Shown here: in pieces, positions 13,548 through 22,263 of the stretch
Layout: each line of letters opens with the position of its first letter
How positions within the stretch are numbered: the first letter of the stretch is position 1
NCBI GenBank assembly: GCA_012515515.1
Contig: JAAYYE010000005.1
Coordinates: 1 to 28,959, forward strand
DNA length: 28,959 nucleotides
Reading direction: 5' to 3'
Source of the DNA: Minisyncoccota bacterium
GTDB lineage: Bacteria > Patescibacteria > Microgenomatia > UBA1400 > PJMF01
Program-made: the position numbers and the translations under genes
Notes under the pieces: model-generated
The model's input: the letters and a program-made list of their open reading frames with translations, nothing else
Databases searched by the model: none
Told to the model about the DNA's origin: nothing

Positions 13548-15236
13548 TTAATTCTGCTGGCCAGGTATAGGTAAAAAATTATGTTCGTCAAGATAGATGG
13601 TGTATCTAAGATTTTGATAAATGGGGGTGAAGCCATAATTAATTAGTTTTTCAATATAACTAGAACGATTGTTTTTGATGATAAAAATATCTTCAGTATT
13701 GATTTTACTAGGAACATAAGGAAGGCCCTCAGTGTTGTTTTCCGGTAGCCATTCGAAGTGAAAATTCTGATAATTAACTTCTCGCATCTGGTCTTTAGTA
13801 AGGTCCACTTCTTGAGGTGGGGTGAGGGCTCCTAGATAGTAATAAATATATTTTTCATCAAGATAGATTTGAAAATCAGATGAGGAATAACCCCTGTCGT
13901 TAAGCCAGTCGTCTAAATAGGAAAGTGGTTCAGAGAAAGTGTCGCCAAAATGTAGACTGGGAAAACCAGCCAGTGGCTGTTTAACAAAATAACTATGAGC
14001 AAAAGAAGAAAATGAGAAAAGAAAAATGATAACAACAAAGATGTAGAAAAGATTTTGCCAGTGCTTGAGAAATTTATTTGCCAGCCAAGTAAGAATAAAA
14101 ACTAAACCATAAGCAAGGACAAAGTAAAAAGCGTTGAGGCGATAATTCATAATATCATCAAGAGTAAAAACCAGAACGAGCATGGCAATTACCCAGAAGG
14201 TGAGAAGAACATTGGTTGAAAACTTTTTTTTGCGAAGACTTTTAAATCCTTGAATGCAAAACATAATTGTGCCAGTAATGATGAAAATGGGAGTGAAATT
14301 ATACATGGTGCCGTGTGAAGTGATAAAGGCTTCAGTATCTTGATCAGGAATAATAAAAAGAGTTTTTGGTAAATCAATGAGGCGTTCAAAAAAGTTTACA
14401 CCACTTAGTTCACCAGCACGCCAGATCGTAAGTTTAGGAATATAGAAAAAACGAGAATAAACTGGAGGAAGATCGAAGTGATTAATGATGATTAAAATGA
14501 TTAGTGGCCAAGCTAGAGCTAAAATAGCAAGACCAAACACAAGAGTTTGGCGCCAATTAATTTTTTTAATAATCAATAGATAAATAATAGTGAGAGTGAT
14601 AAAAATTGGTATAGCAATATAACTGAGAATGTAGGTATAGAGAGTAACTCCCCAAGAAAGTCCTGCCAGAATCCAAAAGGGAAATTTTTGTTTTTTTATG
14701 GCGACAATAGTGAGATAAATAGAGAGAGTGGACATGCCTAGAAAGAGATTACAGTCAAAGCCAAGCCTGGATGCCATAATGAAATAAGGCATGATAGCGA
14801 TCATAAAAGCACTGATTAATCCAGCTTTTTTCCCAAGAGCTTCTTTAGTAATAAGACTAGCGAAAATAATTGTCATTAAGCCGAAAATTACAGCTGGTGT
14901 GCGAATGATGAATTTACTCATGCCAAAGATAAAAATAAGCCCAGCGCTTAAATAGGCATAAAGAACACTTTGACCACCACCAGTGTTGGGGAGATAAACC
15001 GGCAAATGCATCATATTGCGGTTAACGCGCCAATTTGCAAGTGCCCAGGAGTCATAAGCCATACCAGCCTCGTCTAAATTGTAGCCCATAGGCAATTGGT
15101 CGAGTTTGTAAAATCTGACAAGAGCAGCAAAAACAACAATTATTGATAATAAAATTATAAAAAGTTTATTTTTGTCAATATTTTCGAAGAAAGTTTTTAG
15201 TTTTGAAAAATAGGGAATACTCTTTTGATTTAGCAC
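13548..15236 (-). CDS. GT-C fold glycosyltransferase, PMT/ArnT-like (GT39/GT83-type)
   Basis: 562 residues with a dozen or so hydrophobic helices over the first 400 and a soluble C-terminal domain. In the first outer loop FYKLDQLPMGYNLDEAGMAY carries the acidic D-E pair typical of polyprenyl-phosphate-sugar-dependent GT-C enzymes, followed by the second-loop TGGGQSVLYAYL segment. Such enzymes transfer a sugar from a lipid-phosphate donor on the outer face of the membrane to protein, lipid or polysaccharide. The acceptor cannot be told. Start is GTG at 15236 (no ATG nearby in frame; the first residues are polar and Lys-rich). It is transcribed in the same direction as folD but 122 bases away. 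Confidence 0.85.
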   Translation of the reverse strand: MLNQKSIPYFSKLKTFFENIDKNKLFIILLSIIVVFAALVRFYKLDQLPMGYNLDEAGMAYDSWALANWRVNRNMMHLPVYLPNTGGGQSVLYAYLSAGLIFIFGMSKFIIRTPAVIFGLMTIIFASLITKEALGKKAGLISAFMIAIMPYFIMASRLGFDCNLFLGMSTLSIYLTIVAIKKQKFPFWILAGLSWGVTLYTYILSYIAIPIFITLTIIYLLIIKKINWRQTLVFGLAILALAWPLIILIIINHFDLPPVYSRFFYIPKLTIWRAGELSGVNFFERLIDLPKTLFIIPDQDTEAFITSHGTMYNFTPIFIITGTIMFCIQGFKSLRKKKFSTNVLLTFWVIAMLVLVFTLDDIMNYRLNAFYFVLAYGLVFILTWLANKFLKHWQNLFYIFVVIIFLFSFSSFAHSYFVKQPLAGFPSLHFGDTFSEPLSYLDDWLNDRGYSSSDFQIYLDEKYIYYYLGALTPPQEVDLTKDQMREVNYQNFHFEWLPENNTEGLPYVPSKINTEDIFIIKNNRSSYIEKLINYGFTPIYQNLRYTIYLDEHNFLPIPGQQN

Positions 15237-15358
15237 AATGTCTATATCTTATCAGAAATAAAGTTAAAAAAAGGAAGAGGACAGTATAAATATCAAATCA
15301 CGTTTTATGATTCTTCGTCATAATGATTGACGGGGTGCTGAAAGCTATCAACGGGCAA
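15237..15358. other. Intergenic gap before the glycosyltransferase gene
   Basis: 122 bases with no gene. A small hairpin CGTCA-TAATGAT-TGACG lies at 15316-15332, without a T-run on the minus strand, so it is a poor terminator for folD. A TATACT-like element about 45 bases before the GTG start could be a promoter, but no fitting -35 was seen. Confidence 0.4.
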
Positions 15359-16210
15359 TTATTGATGTTTTTTAGCCAGCAACAAAGTGTTTTCTAACAA
15401 TGAAGCGATGGTCATTGGCCCAACTCCTCCAGGAACTGGAGTGATATAGCTGGCAATATTTTCAACTTCCTTAAAGTTAACATCGCCGACCAAGCCTTCT
15501 TTTGTTCGATTAATGCCCACATCAATTACCACCGTTCCTTTTTTAACCATGCTTTTGTTGACAAAATTAGCTTGACCAATCGCGGCAATGATAATATCGG
15601 CTTGAGCACAAGTTTTTTCCAAGTCATGCGTTCGTGAATGACAAATTTCAACAGTGGCATTACTAGCGAGGAGCATTAAAGCAATTGGCTTGCCCACCAA
15701 ATTGCTTCGTCCGATCACCACCACTTTTTTACCGGCTACATCAATCTTATATTCTTGTATCATTCTCATAATGCCCTTGGGAGTGCAAGGGGCTAATAGC
15801 TCATCTAATTTAGGCAAATACTTCATTAAAAGCAATTCGCCAACATTATAAGGATGAAAAACATCAACATCTTTTTCTGGGTTGATATTATCAATCACAA
15901 TTTTTTCATTTAAATGCTTGGGCAGAGGCAATTGCACTAAAATGCCATGAATTTTTGGATCTTTATTTAATTTTTTAATGACAGTTAAGAGTTTTTCTTG
16001 GGTGATATTTTTATCTAAAACAATTTTTTGACTATAAAAGCCGACTGCTTGGCAAGCTTTTTCCTTACTGTTTACATAAACTTGTGAAGCAGGATCTTCG
16101 CCAACTAAAACAACAGCCAGTCCGGGCTTAAACTTTAAACGGGCAACTTCTTGTTTAATTTGGAGCTGAATTTTTTTAGATAAAGCTTTACCATCAATTA
16201 ATTGAGCCAT
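15359..16210 (-). CDS. folD: FolD: methylene-THF dehydrogenase / methenyl-THF cyclohydrolase
   Basis: 283 residues, the usual length. It interconverts 5,10-methylene-THF and 10-formyl-THF with NADP (or NAD). Motifs: YVNSKEKACQAVGF with the catalytic Lys51, VQLPLPKH, PCTPKGIMRMI, the Rossmann part VVVIGRSNLVGKPIALML, DVGINR and the strongly conserved PVPGGVGPMTIASLLENTL. One oddity: the substrate-loop motif DVDGFHP reads DVDVFHP. AAGGAAGCC is a good ribosome-binding site before the ATG at 16210. It is the third gene of a glyA-fhs-folD minus-strand unit; a short hairpin separates it from fhs. Confidence 0.97.
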   Translation of the reverse strand: MAQLIDGKALSKKIQLQIKQEVARLKFKPGLAVVLVGEDPASQVYVNSKEKACQAVGFYSQKIVLDKNITQEKLLTVIKKLNKDPKIHGILVQLPLPKHLNEKIVIDNINPEKDVDVFHPYNVGELLLMKYLPKLDELLAPCTPKGIMRMIQEYKIDVAGKKVVVIGRSNLVGKPIALMLLASNATVEICHSRTHDLEKTCAQADIIIAAIGQANFVNKSMVKKGTVVIDVGINRTKEGLVGDVNFKEVENIASYITPVPGGVGPMTIASLLENTLLLAKKHQ

Positions 16211-16226
16211 GGCTTCCTTCTTCTCA

Positions 16227-16243
16227 CTCGATTTTTAATCGAG
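16227..16243 (-). promoter_or_regulatory. Hairpin between fhs and folD
   Basis: CTCGATT-TTT-AATCGAG is a perfect 7-bp inverted repeat with a 3-base loop (minus strand loop AAA), 16 bases before the folD ATG and just before its ribosome-binding site. No U-run follows, so it may stabilise processed mRNA or tune folD translation rather than terminate. Confidence 0.5.
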
Positions 16244-16271
16244 CGTTAATTAAATTAATGTTGCTTAATAA

Positions 16272-17903
16272 TTAGAACAAGCCTTTTATCACCCCTTGAT
16301 CATTAATATCAATATTGTCGGCTGCTGGTTCTTTGGGTAATCCAGGCATGGTCATAATGCTGCCAGCAATCACGACAAAAAACCCGGCGCCAGCACTTAA
16401 GCGAATTTCTCTCACCTTAATTTTAAAATTTTCAGGTCTACCAAGTGCTTTGGGATTGTCAGAAATTGAAGCTTGGGTTTTTGCCATACAAATTAGCATG
16501 CTCCCTAAGTTCCATTTTTCATATTTTTTGATAGCTTGACGAGCTGCAACACTCCAAGTCACTCCACTTGCTCCATAAACTTTAGTGGCAATTGCTTCAA
16601 CAGATTTTTCTAGGCCTAGTTTAGGATCGTACATATATTTAAAATTATTTTTTTCTTTAACCAAATTTAAAACCTCTTTAGCTAATTCTTGACCACCCTT
16701 GGCTCCTTTGGCCCAAACTTCAGCCATGATGGCATTAACACCGCGCTCTTGACAATATTTTTTAACCAAATTAATTTCTTGAGTGGTATCATTGGCAAAT
16801 TTATTAATGGCTACCGTCATTGGCAAGCCAAATTTTTGCATATTTTCAATGTGTTTACCTAAATTGGCTAAGCCAGCTTCTAGCTCACCCTTACCATGAT
16901 GTTTTAGTGCACGAATGGTGCCAACTAAGACGACGGCATTTGGTTGCAATTTGCCAATACGACATTTAATATCCAAGAATTTTTCTGCTCCAAGGTCAGC
17001 GCCAAAACCTGCTTCAGTGACCACAACATCTGCTAATTTGAGAGCGGTTTTTGTTGCAATTATAGAATTACAACCATGAGCGATATTAGCGAAAGGCCCG
17101 CCGTGGATAAAAGCTGGTGAACCTTCGACGGTTTGGACAAGATTAGGCTTAATGGCATCTTTCAACAAAACTGTTAGAGAACCTGCAGCTTTTAAATCTT
17201 TAGCGGTGATTGGTTCGCCTTTAGTATTAGTGGCCACAATCATTTTTTCTAAACGTTTTTTTAGATCTTTAAGATCTTTAGCTAAACAGAGAATGGCCAT
17301 TACTTCAGAAGCGACAGTGATATCATAGCCATCTTGTCTAGTTAAACCATTACCTGTGCCAAGAGCGATCACGATTGAGCGCAAACTTCGATCACTCATA
17401 TCCACACAACGTCTCCAGGAAATTTTACGAGGATCAATTTGCAGACTATTGCCGTGATGAATATGATTATCTATTAAAGAAGCTAATAAATTATTAGCAG
17501 CTCCCACAGCATGAAGATCGCCGGTAAAATGCAGGTTGATATCTTCCATGGGCAAAACTTGAGCGTAGCCGCCGCCAGCTGCACCACCTTTAATGCCAAA
17601 AATTGGCCCCAATGATGGCTCACGCAAACAGATCATTGATTTTTTACCCAAACTCCATAAAGCTTGTCCCAAGCCAACGGTGATAGTGGTTTTACCTTCT
17701 CCAGCAGGAGTTGGAGTCATAGCTGTGACTAAAACCAGTTTGCCATCTTTTTTCTCTTTTAATTTTTGCCAAATATCTAAATTTATTTTGGCTTTAGTCT
17801 GACCATAATATTCTAAATATTTTTCTTCTATGCCAACTGATTTAGCTACATCTTTTATTGCTTTCAGTTTAACCCCTTGAGCAATTTCAATATCTGATTT
17901 CAT
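16272..17903 (-). CDS. fhs: Formate-tetrahydrofolate ligase
   Basis: 543 residues, close to the usual 555. It catalyses formate + ATP + THF to 10-formyl-THF + ADP + Pi, reversibly. The P-loop TPTPAGEGKTT (about residues 64-73) is the family signature, with LREPSLGPIFGIKGGAAGGG, the LTGDLHAV-like segment (HFTGDLHAVGAANNLLA), CVDMSDRSLR-like region and the C-terminal AGAGFFVVIAGSIMTMPGLP motif. The ATG at 17903 has AAGGAAGGA upstream. It lies 39 bases after glyA in the same direction with no terminator, so co-transcription is likely. Confidence 0.97.
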   Translation of the reverse strand: MKSDIEIAQGVKLKAIKDVAKSVGIEEKYLEYYGQTKAKINLDIWQKLKEKKDGKLVLVTAMTPTPAGEGKTTITVGLGQALWSLGKKSMICLREPSLGPIFGIKGGAAGGGYAQVLPMEDINLHFTGDLHAVGAANNLLASLIDNHIHHGNSLQIDPRKISWRRCVDMSDRSLRSIVIALGTGNGLTRQDGYDITVASEVMAILCLAKDLKDLKKRLEKMIVATNTKGEPITAKDLKAAGSLTVLLKDAIKPNLVQTVEGSPAFIHGGPFANIAHGCNSIIATKTALKLADVVVTEAGFGADLGAEKFLDIKCRIGKLQPNAVVLVGTIRALKHHGKGELEAGLANLGKHIENMQKFGLPMTVAINKFANDTTQEINLVKKYCQERGVNAIMAEVWAKGAKGGQELAKEVLNLVKEKNNFKYMYDPKLGLEKSVEAIATKVYGASGVTWSVAARQAIKKYEKWNLGSMLICMAKTQASISDNPKALGRPENFKIKVREIRLSAGAGFFVVIAGSIMTMPGLPKEPAADNIDINDQGVIKGLF

Positions 17904-17942
17904 GAAAAATCCTTCCTTTTCAATTTCTTTTTTTGTTTGTAA

Positions 17943-19286
17943 TTAATATTCGCCGAGAACAGGGAACTTCTTGCAAAGTTTAATCACCTCTGCTTTTACT
18001 TCCTTAATTACTTTTGAAGAAGCAATAATTTTTTTACGAGTTGCACTCTTTTTTATTTGGTCAAAAGTTAATTCTTGTTCACTCTGAATTCGCGCAATAT
18101 CATCGATGATCTTGCTGATCCAAGAAGCAAGCTTAATCATTTCTTTTTCTTTCATGCCTCTACTAGTTATTCCTGGAGTACCCATTCTAATTCCAGAGGA
18201 GTAGAAGGGAGGATTAGTGTCAAAAGGCACACTGTTGCGGTTCAAAACAATGTTGGCTGCTTCTAGAGCTTCGGCAGCTAAATTACCCATCACTCCCTTG
18301 TTTCTTAAATCAATTAAAATCAAGTGAGTGTTGCTACCACCAGCTACTAAATGAAAACCTTTGCTTTTTAGCTCTTTGGCTAGAGTTTGGCTATTTTTGA
18401 TAATTTGCTCTCCATATTTTTTAAATCGAGGACTCATGCTTTCTTTAAGAGCGATACCAATGCCAGCAATTGCGTTCATATGAGGTCCACCCTGCAATCT
18501 CGGAAAAACTGCGCTGTCAATAATTTTTGGTAAATCAGGATTTTTCTTCACTCCTTTTTTAGTGACCATAATCATTGCGCCTCTCGGCCCACGCAAAGTT
18601 TTATGGGTGGTGGTGGTGATGATGTGAGCATATGGAGCGGGAGATGGATAGACGCCAGCGGCGATCAGGCCAGATAAATGAGCAATGTCGGTCATTAAGT
18701 AGGCACCAACTTTATCAGCAATCTGGGCAAATTTACTCCAATTAACCTTTAGTGGATAGGCAGTAATACCCGCAACAATAATTTGCGGCTTGTGTTTGAG
18801 GGCAAGTTTTTCAATTGCCTCATAGTCCATTTTGCCTTGTTTGTTGAGGGTATAAGAAACTGATTTGTAATAAATGCCGGAAGTTGAAACTTTTGCGCCA
18901 TGAGTTAAATGACCGCCGTGAGCTAAGTCTAAGCCTAAAATGGTATCTCCTGGTTTAAGTAGTCCAAGATAGACTGCTAAATTAGCAGGAGAACCCGATA
19001 AGGCTTGCACATTTGCGTGAGCTACGCCAAAAACTTTTTCTGCTCTTTTCTTGGTGAGATTTTCAATGTGATCAACAAATTCTTGTCCCTGATAATAGCG
19101 ACGACCAGGGTAGCCTTCGGCATATTTATTGCCCAAGCAGGAGCCTACAGCTTGTTGAACAGCTTCTGAAGCAATATTTTCAGAAGGAATCATCATTAAA
19201 GTTTCCTCCTGCCTCTTACCTTCCTTAACAATCAAATCGGCCATTTCTGGATCAACTTTTTTAATTTGGGGAATGTAAACTTTCAT
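17943..19286 (-). CDS. glyA: Serine hydroxymethyltransferase
   Basis: 447 residues from the ATG at 19286. A PLP enzyme converting serine + THF into glycine + 5,10-methylene-THF. Visible: MIPSENIASEAVQQAVGS, KYAEGYPGRRYYQG, the DLAHGGHLTHG loop, MTDIAHLSGLIAAGVYPSP, and TTTTHKTLRGPRG with the PLP lysine at 229. The frame continues two codons upstream to a TTG, but AGGAG lies 6 bases before the ATG at 19286, which decides the start. Some members extend beyond the 415-residue E. coli length as here. First gene of the glyA-fhs-folD unit, with its own promoter at 19341-19369. Confidence 0.97.
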   Translation of the reverse strand: MKVYIPQIKKVDPEMADLIVKEGKRQEETLMMIPSENIASEAVQQAVGSCLGNKYAEGYPGRRYYQGQEFVDHIENLTKKRAEKVFGVAHANVQALSGSPANLAVYLGLLKPGDTILGLDLAHGGHLTHGAKVSTSGIYYKSVSYTLNKQGKMDYEAIEKLALKHKPQIIVAGITAYPLKVNWSKFAQIADKVGAYLMTDIAHLSGLIAAGVYPSPAPYAHIITTTTHKTLRGPRGAMIMVTKKGVKKNPDLPKIIDSAVFPRLQGGPHMNAIAGIGIALKESMSPRFKKYGEQIIKNSQTLAKELKSKGFHLVAGGSNTHLILIDLRNKGVMGNLAAEALEAANIVLNRNSVPFDTNPPFYSSGIRMGTPGITSRGMKEKEMIKLASWISKIIDDIARIQSEQELTFDQIKKSATRKKIIASSKVIKEVKAEVIKLCKKFPVLGEY

Positions 19287-19340
19287 GAACAACTCCTTTT
19301 TTTAATAATTGTTAAATGGTGCAGGCGGAACAATAATGTT

Positions 19341-19369
19341 ATTATATGATCAAGTGTCTATTAATTCAA
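19341..19369 (-). promoter_or_regulatory. Promoter of the glyA-fhs-folD unit
   Basis: On the minus strand TTGAAT (19364-19369), a 17-bp spacer, and TATAAT (19341-19346): a near-consensus sigma70-type promoter in the 102-bp gap to the divergent cyclo-ligase gene. It predicts a start near 19334 and a leader of roughly 48 bases ending in the AGGAG ribosome-binding site. Confidence 0.8.
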
Positions 19370-19388
19370 GTAAGATATTGAGTTATTT

Positions 19389-19982
19389 ATGAAACAAAAT
19401 TTATTAAAAACACAATTGTTAGCAACTATCAAACAAAAAGAGACATTGCGCAAGGAATTAATAATGCGTCGTGAGCAATTAAGCGAGCAAGAGCTGTTTA
19501 GTAAATCACAGTTAATTGAACAAAAAGTTTTAAGCTTAGCAATCCTTCGTGAAGCTAAAAACATTATGTGCTATGTTTCAAAAGATCAAGAAGTGGCAAC
19601 TCATCAATTAATTAAAAGTTTATTAAAAATGGATAAAAAAGTCGCTGTGCCGTTTATTGTAAAAAAAGGCATGATGAAGCCAGCTTTAATTAATGATTTT
19701 TCAGAACTGAGCCCAGCTGGTTTTAATACCCTGCAGCCCAAAGTAGGCAATTTTTTAGAGCAAAAAATTGACATCAACTTGATGCCCGCTCTAGCAATCA
19801 GTAAAAAAGCTGATCGTTTAGGTTGGGGAGCTGGATTTTATGACCGATTTATCAATGATTATCGTCCAAAACTTAATCTGGCTTTGATTTTTGATTGTCA
19901 ACTAGTCGACAATGTGCCAAGCGCAGCACACGACCAAAAAATTGACGGAGTAATCACCGAGAGCCAATACCTATTGTTTTAA
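19389..19982 (+). CDS. 5-formyltetrahydrofolate cyclo-ligase
   Basis: 197 residues. It converts 5-formyl-THF with ATP to 5,10-methenyl-THF, clearing the inhibitory by-product formed by serine hydroxymethyltransferase. Family marks: the Lys-rich N-terminal helix with LRKELIMRREQLS, the CYVSKDQEVATHQLI segment, KVAVPFIV, and the ATP/folate signature ISKKADRLGWGAGFYDRF, followed by DGVITES. It is divergent from glyA and its stop is four bases from the SIMPL gene coming the other way. No strong Shine-Dalgarno sequence precedes the ATG. Confidence 0.95.
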   Translation: MKQNLLKTQLLATIKQKETLRKELIMRREQLSEQELFSKSQLIEQKVLSLAILREAKNIMCYVSKDQEVATHQLIKSLLKMDKKVAVPFIVKKGMMKPALINDFSELSPAGFNTLQPKVGNFLEQKIDINLMPALAISKKADRLGWGAGFYDRFINDYRPKLNLALIFDCQLVDNVPSAAHDQKIDGVITESQYLLF

Positions 19983-19986
19983 TGCC

Positions 19987-20766
19987 TTACCACAATTTGT
20001 AAGATATGGTCACTAATTTGGCGAGCTTGAAGGTGCCTTTGGCAGCCGCTTCTTCAGTAAAATCTTGGGAGAAGAATTCTGGTCTGACAGAGCTGGTGGA
20101 GCTTGGGTCACTGCTTTGCTCACTGATGGCAACTGCTTTGCGAATTAATTTAAAGTTTCTCAGACTAATTTTGCGGATTTGTTCTTTAGCTTCCTTTAGT
20201 GCTTTTTTAGTTGCTTCCTCTTCAAGTTTGTCTTGATTTTCAACATTTAATACTGGCTGATTAACCAGCGCTGCTCCAGCATTATATAAACTTCCAACTA
20301 ATTCTGAAACACCGGCAATATTATTAGTTTTAGCGCTGATTTGAATGCTTGATTCAAAACCCTCGGCACCAGCAATTACTAATCCAGCTGGATAAGAAGT
20401 TACCTGCGATTCAGCAATATCACTTTCATTAATTCCGTTAGCAATTAATAAGGTTCTAATATTCTCACTTTTACTTTTTACCGCATCAATTGAAGCTGAT
20501 GAAGTACTAGCGCTTGCCTTAATAGTTAAATTAATACTTGCGCTCGTAGCCGGTACGGACACTTCTCCTAAGCCTTGGACAGTGACCACCATTGGTGAGG
20601 AGATCCATTGCCAGAGAAAAACGCCAACAATTAATAATATTAAAGAAATCAATAATTTCTTTAAATCAAAGCCACCGCCGCAATTTAGTAAATATTTGAA
20701 TTTGTGAGCTTTATTCTGCGTGTTTTCAGGTGCTCGGTTAGGTGGGGCAGTTTCATATTGATTCAT
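19987..20766 (-). CDS. SIMPL-domain (DUF541) protein, membrane-anchored
   Basis: 259 residues: a polar N-terminus of about 35 residues with a CGGGF motif, a single hydrophobic helix (LLISLILLIVGVFLW), then the SIMPL domain. VTVQGLGEVSVPATSASINL is the typical start of this fold (V-x-G-x-G-E-x-x-x-x-P-D), and paired beta-alpha units follow, with the EEEATKKALKEAKEQIRKI helix region. The domain is likely outside the cytoplasmic membrane. SIMPL proteins are widespread and of unclear biochemical role; some are linked to membrane stress. Convergent with the cyclo-ligase gene. Confidence 0.88.
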   Translation of the reverse strand: MNQYETAPPNRAPENTQNKAHKFKYLLNCGGGFDLKKLLISLILLIVGVFLWQWISSPMVVTVQGLGEVSVPATSASINLTIKASASTSSASIDAVKSKSENIRTLLIANGINESDIAESQVTSYPAGLVIAGAEGFESSIQISAKTNNIAGVSELVGSLYNAGAALVNQPVLNVENQDKLEEEATKKALKEAKEQIRKISLRNFKLIRKAVAISEQSSDPSSTSSVRPEFFSQDFTEEAAAKGTFKLAKLVTISYKLW

Positions 20767-20774
20767 ATATGTCT

Positions 20775-20803
20775 ATATTGAAGGATTTTTTTCAAGATGT
20801 CAA
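20775..20803 (-). promoter_or_regulatory. Promoter of the SIMPL gene, nearly leaderless
   Basis: Perfect -35 TTGACA (20798-20803, minus strand), then CAATAT at 17 bp (or TATAGA three bases further). Either -10 places the transcription start at about 20765-20768, on the ATG at 20766. The start codon has no Shine-Dalgarno sequence. Confidence 0.5.
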
Positions 20804-20867
20804 TGCTTTTCTCATTGCTATTTCTATCTTAATCAGACTAAACTGCGCCCTAGTATTGAACAGGTAT

Positions 20868-22178
20868 TTACTTTTTTAAATCAGCAAACTTTTTTTGCAT
20901 GGTTGGGTTGCCGCGCGTGAGTTTTTTAATTGTTAAATCGTCCATTTTATTTTCAGCACTCAATAGATGTTTGTCTGATAAAGTGAGAGCATCTCTAACT
21001 TTTTCAAGATCTTTAATTGCTTTATTAATTTGTTCTATGGCTTCGACATGTTTTTGGCCAGCATACTTTATTGTGTTTAACCAGCTGCTTTTCCAGTTTT
21101 CTACTTCATCTTCAAAAGTGGTGATGTCCACATTTTGATTTCTAACTAAAGCTAATTCAGATTTATATTTAAGTGAATTTAAAGCTGCATTTCTCAACAA
21201 AGTGATCATTGGAATAAAAAATTGTGGCCGAATGACATACATTTTTGGATATTTATGCGATACATCAACGATACCAGTGTTGTATAGTTCATTGTCCGCT
21301 TCTAGCAAAGACACTAAAACAGCATATTCACAGTCCTTTTCTTTGCGATCTTTATCTAATTCTTTAAGAAAATCTTCGTTTTTTTTCTTAGTTTGCGTTT
21401 CATCGCCTTCATTCTTCATTTCAAACATGATGCTAACAATTTCTACTCCCTGACTATCGGTTTCTCTAAAAATATAATCACCTTTGCTTCCAGATTTTGC
21501 ATCATTATCTTTTTCAAAATAGGCATTGGGAAAAGCGCTAGGTCGCAGTTTATTAAATTCGATTTCGCAGTGCTGCTCAAGTGTTTCTCCAAGTAATTTG
21601 GTCGACAGTTTGAGTTTAAGATCTTTGTAATATTCAATCATTTCATCTTTGCTTTTCAGTTCACCCTCGTGTTTTTCCTTAAGTGAAGTTTCAAGCAGTT
21701 TTGATTCAGAGTCTTTTTTATCTAATTTATGCAGTAATTCATCGCGTTCTTTTTCAAGCGTTTTGATGGCTTCTGTGACAGCTAATTTTTTTTCTGTTTG
21801 GGTGGCTTGCAATTGAGCTTGAAGTTTAGCAATTTCGGCTTCTTTTTTGGCAATATTTTCTTTGTTTGAACTATTAGCATTCGCTTCTGCTAATTTAACA
21901 GCTGTCTCTTTTTCCTGCTCTAAAATGGTTATTTTTTCGCTAAGTTTTTGCTCATTAAGTTTGGCTTCTAACTCTTTTTGCTGTTCAATGGTTTTGCGCG
22001 CTTTTTCTAACTCTGCTTCAAATGCATCTTTTTTAATAGAATCGACCACGCTTTTGATAGTTGATTGATCGATATCTAATTCGTGCAGTAAGGACAGATC
22101 AATGAGGTCGCCTTTTTGGCCATCTTCTTGTAATTCTAGAGTGTGTTCATCGCGGATAGAGACTTTGATTTTTTTCAT
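20868..22178 (-). CDS. DUF2130 protein: coiled coil plus PD-(D/E)XK-like core
   Basis: 436 residues. Residues 1-45 form a small beta-containing start; about 50-190 are a long Glu/Lys/Gln/Ala coiled coil; about 195-330 resemble a DUF2130 core. There, a helix with Glu201/Glu205, then GDYIFRE with Asp234 and FEMKN with Glu253-x-Lys255 reproduce the E...D...ExK order of PD-(D/E)XK nucleases. A helical C-terminus (about 330-436) ends with a basic NPTMQKKFADLKK. The family has no firmly established function; a DNA-processing or phage/DNA-damage-related nuclease is inference from the motif order. The extended -10 promoter and AAGGAAAA ribosome-binding site support the ATG at 22178. Stand-alone gene. 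Confidence 0.85.
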   Translation of the reverse strand: MKKIKVSIRDEHTLELQEDGQKGDLIDLSLLHELDIDQSTIKSVVDSIKKDAFEAELEKARKTIEQQKELEAKLNEQKLSEKITILEQEKETAVKLAEANANSSNKENIAKKEAEIAKLQAQLQATQTEKKLAVTEAIKTLEKERDELLHKLDKKDSESKLLETSLKEKHEGELKSKDEMIEYYKDLKLKLSTKLLGETLEQHCEIEFNKLRPSAFPNAYFEKDNDAKSGSKGDYIFRETDSQGVEIVSIMFEMKNEGDETQTKKKNEDFLKELDKDRKEKDCEYAVLVSLLEADNELYNTGIVDVSHKYPKMYVIRPQFFIPMITLLRNAALNSLKYKSELALVRNQNVDITTFEDEVENWKSSWLNTIKYAGQKHVEAIEQINKAIKDLEKVRDALTLSDKHLLSAENKMDDLTIKKLTRGNPTMQKKFADLKK

Positions 22179-22203
22179 TAAATTTTCCTTTTTATACTTT
22201 TAC

Positions 22204-22212
22204 ATTATATCA
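22204..22212 (-). promoter_or_regulatory. Extended -10 promoter of the DUF2130 gene
   Basis: TGATATAAT on the minus strand is a perfect extended -10. The region 17 bp upstream (CCACAT) has no -35 likeness. Predicted start about 22197, leader about 20 bases with an AAGGAA ribosome-binding site. Confidence 0.68.
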
Positions 22213-22263
22213 GCACCTCGTTGATGATGTGGAAAACAGAAGGCTATTTATCTTTACCGTAGT

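Noticed and set aside
15316..15332. Terminator between folD and the glycosyltransferase gene
   Set aside because: The stem is only 5 bp with a 7-base loop and lacks a T-run on the minus strand.
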